Assembly: GCA_040080075.1 (NCBI GenBank)
Contig: JBEBJD010000022.1
Span: 1-5,163, forward strand
Reading direction: 5' to 3'
DNA: 5,163 nucleotides
DNA from: JANNFX01 sp040080075
GTDB taxonomy: Bacteria > Pseudomonadota > Alphaproteobacteria > Rhizobiales > Hyphomicrobiaceae
A program made the translations under genes and the position numbers. This document shows positions 4,562-5,163 of this stretch, one piece after another. Under the pieces are notes generated by a model. That model was given only the letters and a program-made list of their open reading frames with translations, was not told the origin of the DNA and ran no database searches. Each line of letters starts with the position of its first letter. Within the stretch, counting starts at the first letter, position 1.

Positions 4562-5129
4562 CGTCGCCCGCCGCCGGGTCCGCTGGAAGAAGTATCAGGC
4601 GCGCATCGATCCACGACGTCTCGTATTCATCGATGAGACTTGGGCCAAGACCAACATGGCGCCGCTGCGCGGCTGGTGTGCGAGCGGCAGGCGGCTCAAT
4701 GCGAAAGCCCCGCACGGCCACTGGAAGACAATGACTTTTCTGGCAGCACTCCGCCATGACCGCATCGATGCGCCGTGGGTTCTCGAAGGACCCATCAACG
4801 GTGAATGCTTCAAGATCTACGTCGAGCAAGTTTTGCTGCCGGCGCTTCAACCCGGCGATGTTGTGATCATCGACAATCTCGGCAGCCACAAAGGCAAGGC
4901 GATCCGGGCCGCAATCCGTTCCGTTGGCGCCAGACTGCTGTTCCTGCCGCCCTACTCGCCCGACCTCAATCCGATTGAGCAAGTCTTTTCGAAGCTCAAA
5001 GCCCTATTGCGAAAGGCGGCTGAGCGCACCGTCGAGGCCACCTGGAAACGCATCGGCGAGCTGCTTCATTGCTTCTCAGCCAGCGAATGCAACAACTACC
5101 TCGTCAACTCCGGTTATGCTTCCACCTAA
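4518..5129 (+). CDS. IS630 transposase, catalytic frame (orfB)
   Basis: This frame is open from 4518 (after TGA at 4515-4517) to the stop at 5127-5129, which lies within the right terminal repeat. It encodes the DDE catalytic domain. Numbered on the joined 313-residue protein, the first Asp is D149 in VFIDETW, the second D229 in VVIIDNLGSHKG, and the Glu E264 in PPYSPDLNPIEQVF. Exactly 34 residues lie between the last two, the DD34E spacing of IS630. Other family signatures are GHWKTMTFLAAL and the ending NSGYAST. An ATG at 4656 lies after the first catalytic Asp, so starting there would give an inactive protein; expression as a fusion with the upstream frame is more sensible. A +1 shift, or loss of one A in the mRNA, at the A-run 4523-4530 restores one protein. 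Confidence 0.88.
   Translation, partial: ASKKSLLPSEQDRPDVARRRVRWKKYQARIDPRRLVFIDETWAKTNMAPLRGWCASGRRLNAKAPHGHWKTMTFLAALRHDRIDAPWVLEGPINGECFKIYVEQVLLPALQPGDVVIIDNLGSHKGKAIRAAIRSVGARLLFLPPYSPDLNPIEQVFSKLKALLRKAAERTVEATWKRIGELLHCFSASECNNYLVNSGYAST
4523..4531 (+). promoter_or_regulatory. Slippery A8G run joining the two transposase frames
   Basis: Eight A residues then G lie in the 41-nt stretch where both frames are open (4518-4558). Reading TTC AAA AAA in the first frame and AGC CTG in the second gives the expected family sequence SFKKSLLPSEQ. This needs a +1 (or -2) change. It may be programmed slippage of polymerase or ribosome, or a one-base insertion mutation in the run. Confidence 0.6.
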
Positions 5130-5142
5130 ATTGATCATGCTC
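5118..5142 (-). repeat. IS630 right terminal inverted repeat
   Basis: This is the partner of 4096-4120. It contains the transposase stop codon (5127-5129). TA follows at 5143-5144. The remaining 19 bp to the window end include GGGGA and TCCCG arms that may begin another palindrome, but it is cut off. Confidence 0.85.
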
Positions 5143-5163
5143 TAGGCGGGGACAATCCCGGGT

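Larger units (their letters stand above)
4096..5142 (+). mobile_element. IS630-family insertion sequence, apparently complete
   Basis: The element is about 1047 bp. Its left end (GAGCACGATCAACTTA...) and the reverse complement of its right end (GAGCATGATCAATTTA...) match at 20 of 25 positions. TA lies directly outside both ends (4094-4095 and 5143-5144), as expected for IS630/Tc1-type insertion, which duplicates a TA target. It carries one transposase in two overlapping frames, its own likely promoter and a leader hairpin. With both ends, TA copies and all three catalytic residues present, it may still be active or have inserted recently. It stands upstream of dnaN in the opposite direction. 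Confidence 0.92.

Noticed and set aside
5145..5163. Possible start of another palindrome after the IS
   Set aside because: Only 19 bases remain, too few to define a repeat.

Overview
The window looks like a chromosomal segment of an alphaproteobacterium, most likely Hyphomicrobiales (Rhizobiales) and possibly near Bradyrhizobium or Rhodopseudomonas. The basis is the GC-rich coding sequence, a DnaN of 372 residues with the typical alphaproteobacterial N-terminus, REP-like palindromes of the CATCCTCGGG...CCCGAGGAT type, and an IS630 element typical of that order. The placement rests on recognition from memory; no search was run.

Layout, left to right. (1) 71-1219 (+) encodes an exported protein of 382 residues. 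Its C-terminal half resembles the DUF2778/Tlde1 group of L,D-transpeptidase-like peptidoglycan enzymes. (2) 1243-2160 is repeat-rich. A small GIY-YIG nuclease gene (1425-1736, +) sits between two 39-bp inverted repeats that match at 38 of 39 positions; each repeat is itself a hairpin. A further hairpin copy with paired base changes lies at 1975-2013, a different palindrome at 1885-1907, and three copies of a second short motif at 1243, 1806 and 2032. (3) 2163-2543 (-) encodes a small secreted two-cysteine protein with a weak HdeA-like pattern. (4) 2588-3706 (-) is dnaN, the replicative sliding clamp. It lies 44 bp upstream of the small secreted gene on the same strand, so the two may share a transcript. 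(5) 3707-4095 is non-coding, with three hairpins, one of them a larger repeat-like structure next to the insertion sequence. (6) 4096-5142 is a complete IS630-family insertion sequence with TA on both sides, terminal inverted repeats, a Shine-Dalgarno sequence in a hairpin loop, and a transposase split between two frames that meet at a run of eight A residues.

The only housekeeping gene is dnaN. It is not followed by recF, and no dnaA is visible upstream, so the usual dnaA-dnaN-recF order is not seen here. The region around dnaN has collected mobile and repetitive DNA on both sides. The most interesting candidate for an undescribed system is the 445-bp unit 1343-1787: a single-domain GIY-YIG nuclease gene enclosed by palindromic inverted repeats, with related palindromes nearby. 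It recalls the pairing of RAYT transposases with REP sequences, but with a different enzyme class. Mobility or processing by this nuclease is an inference.
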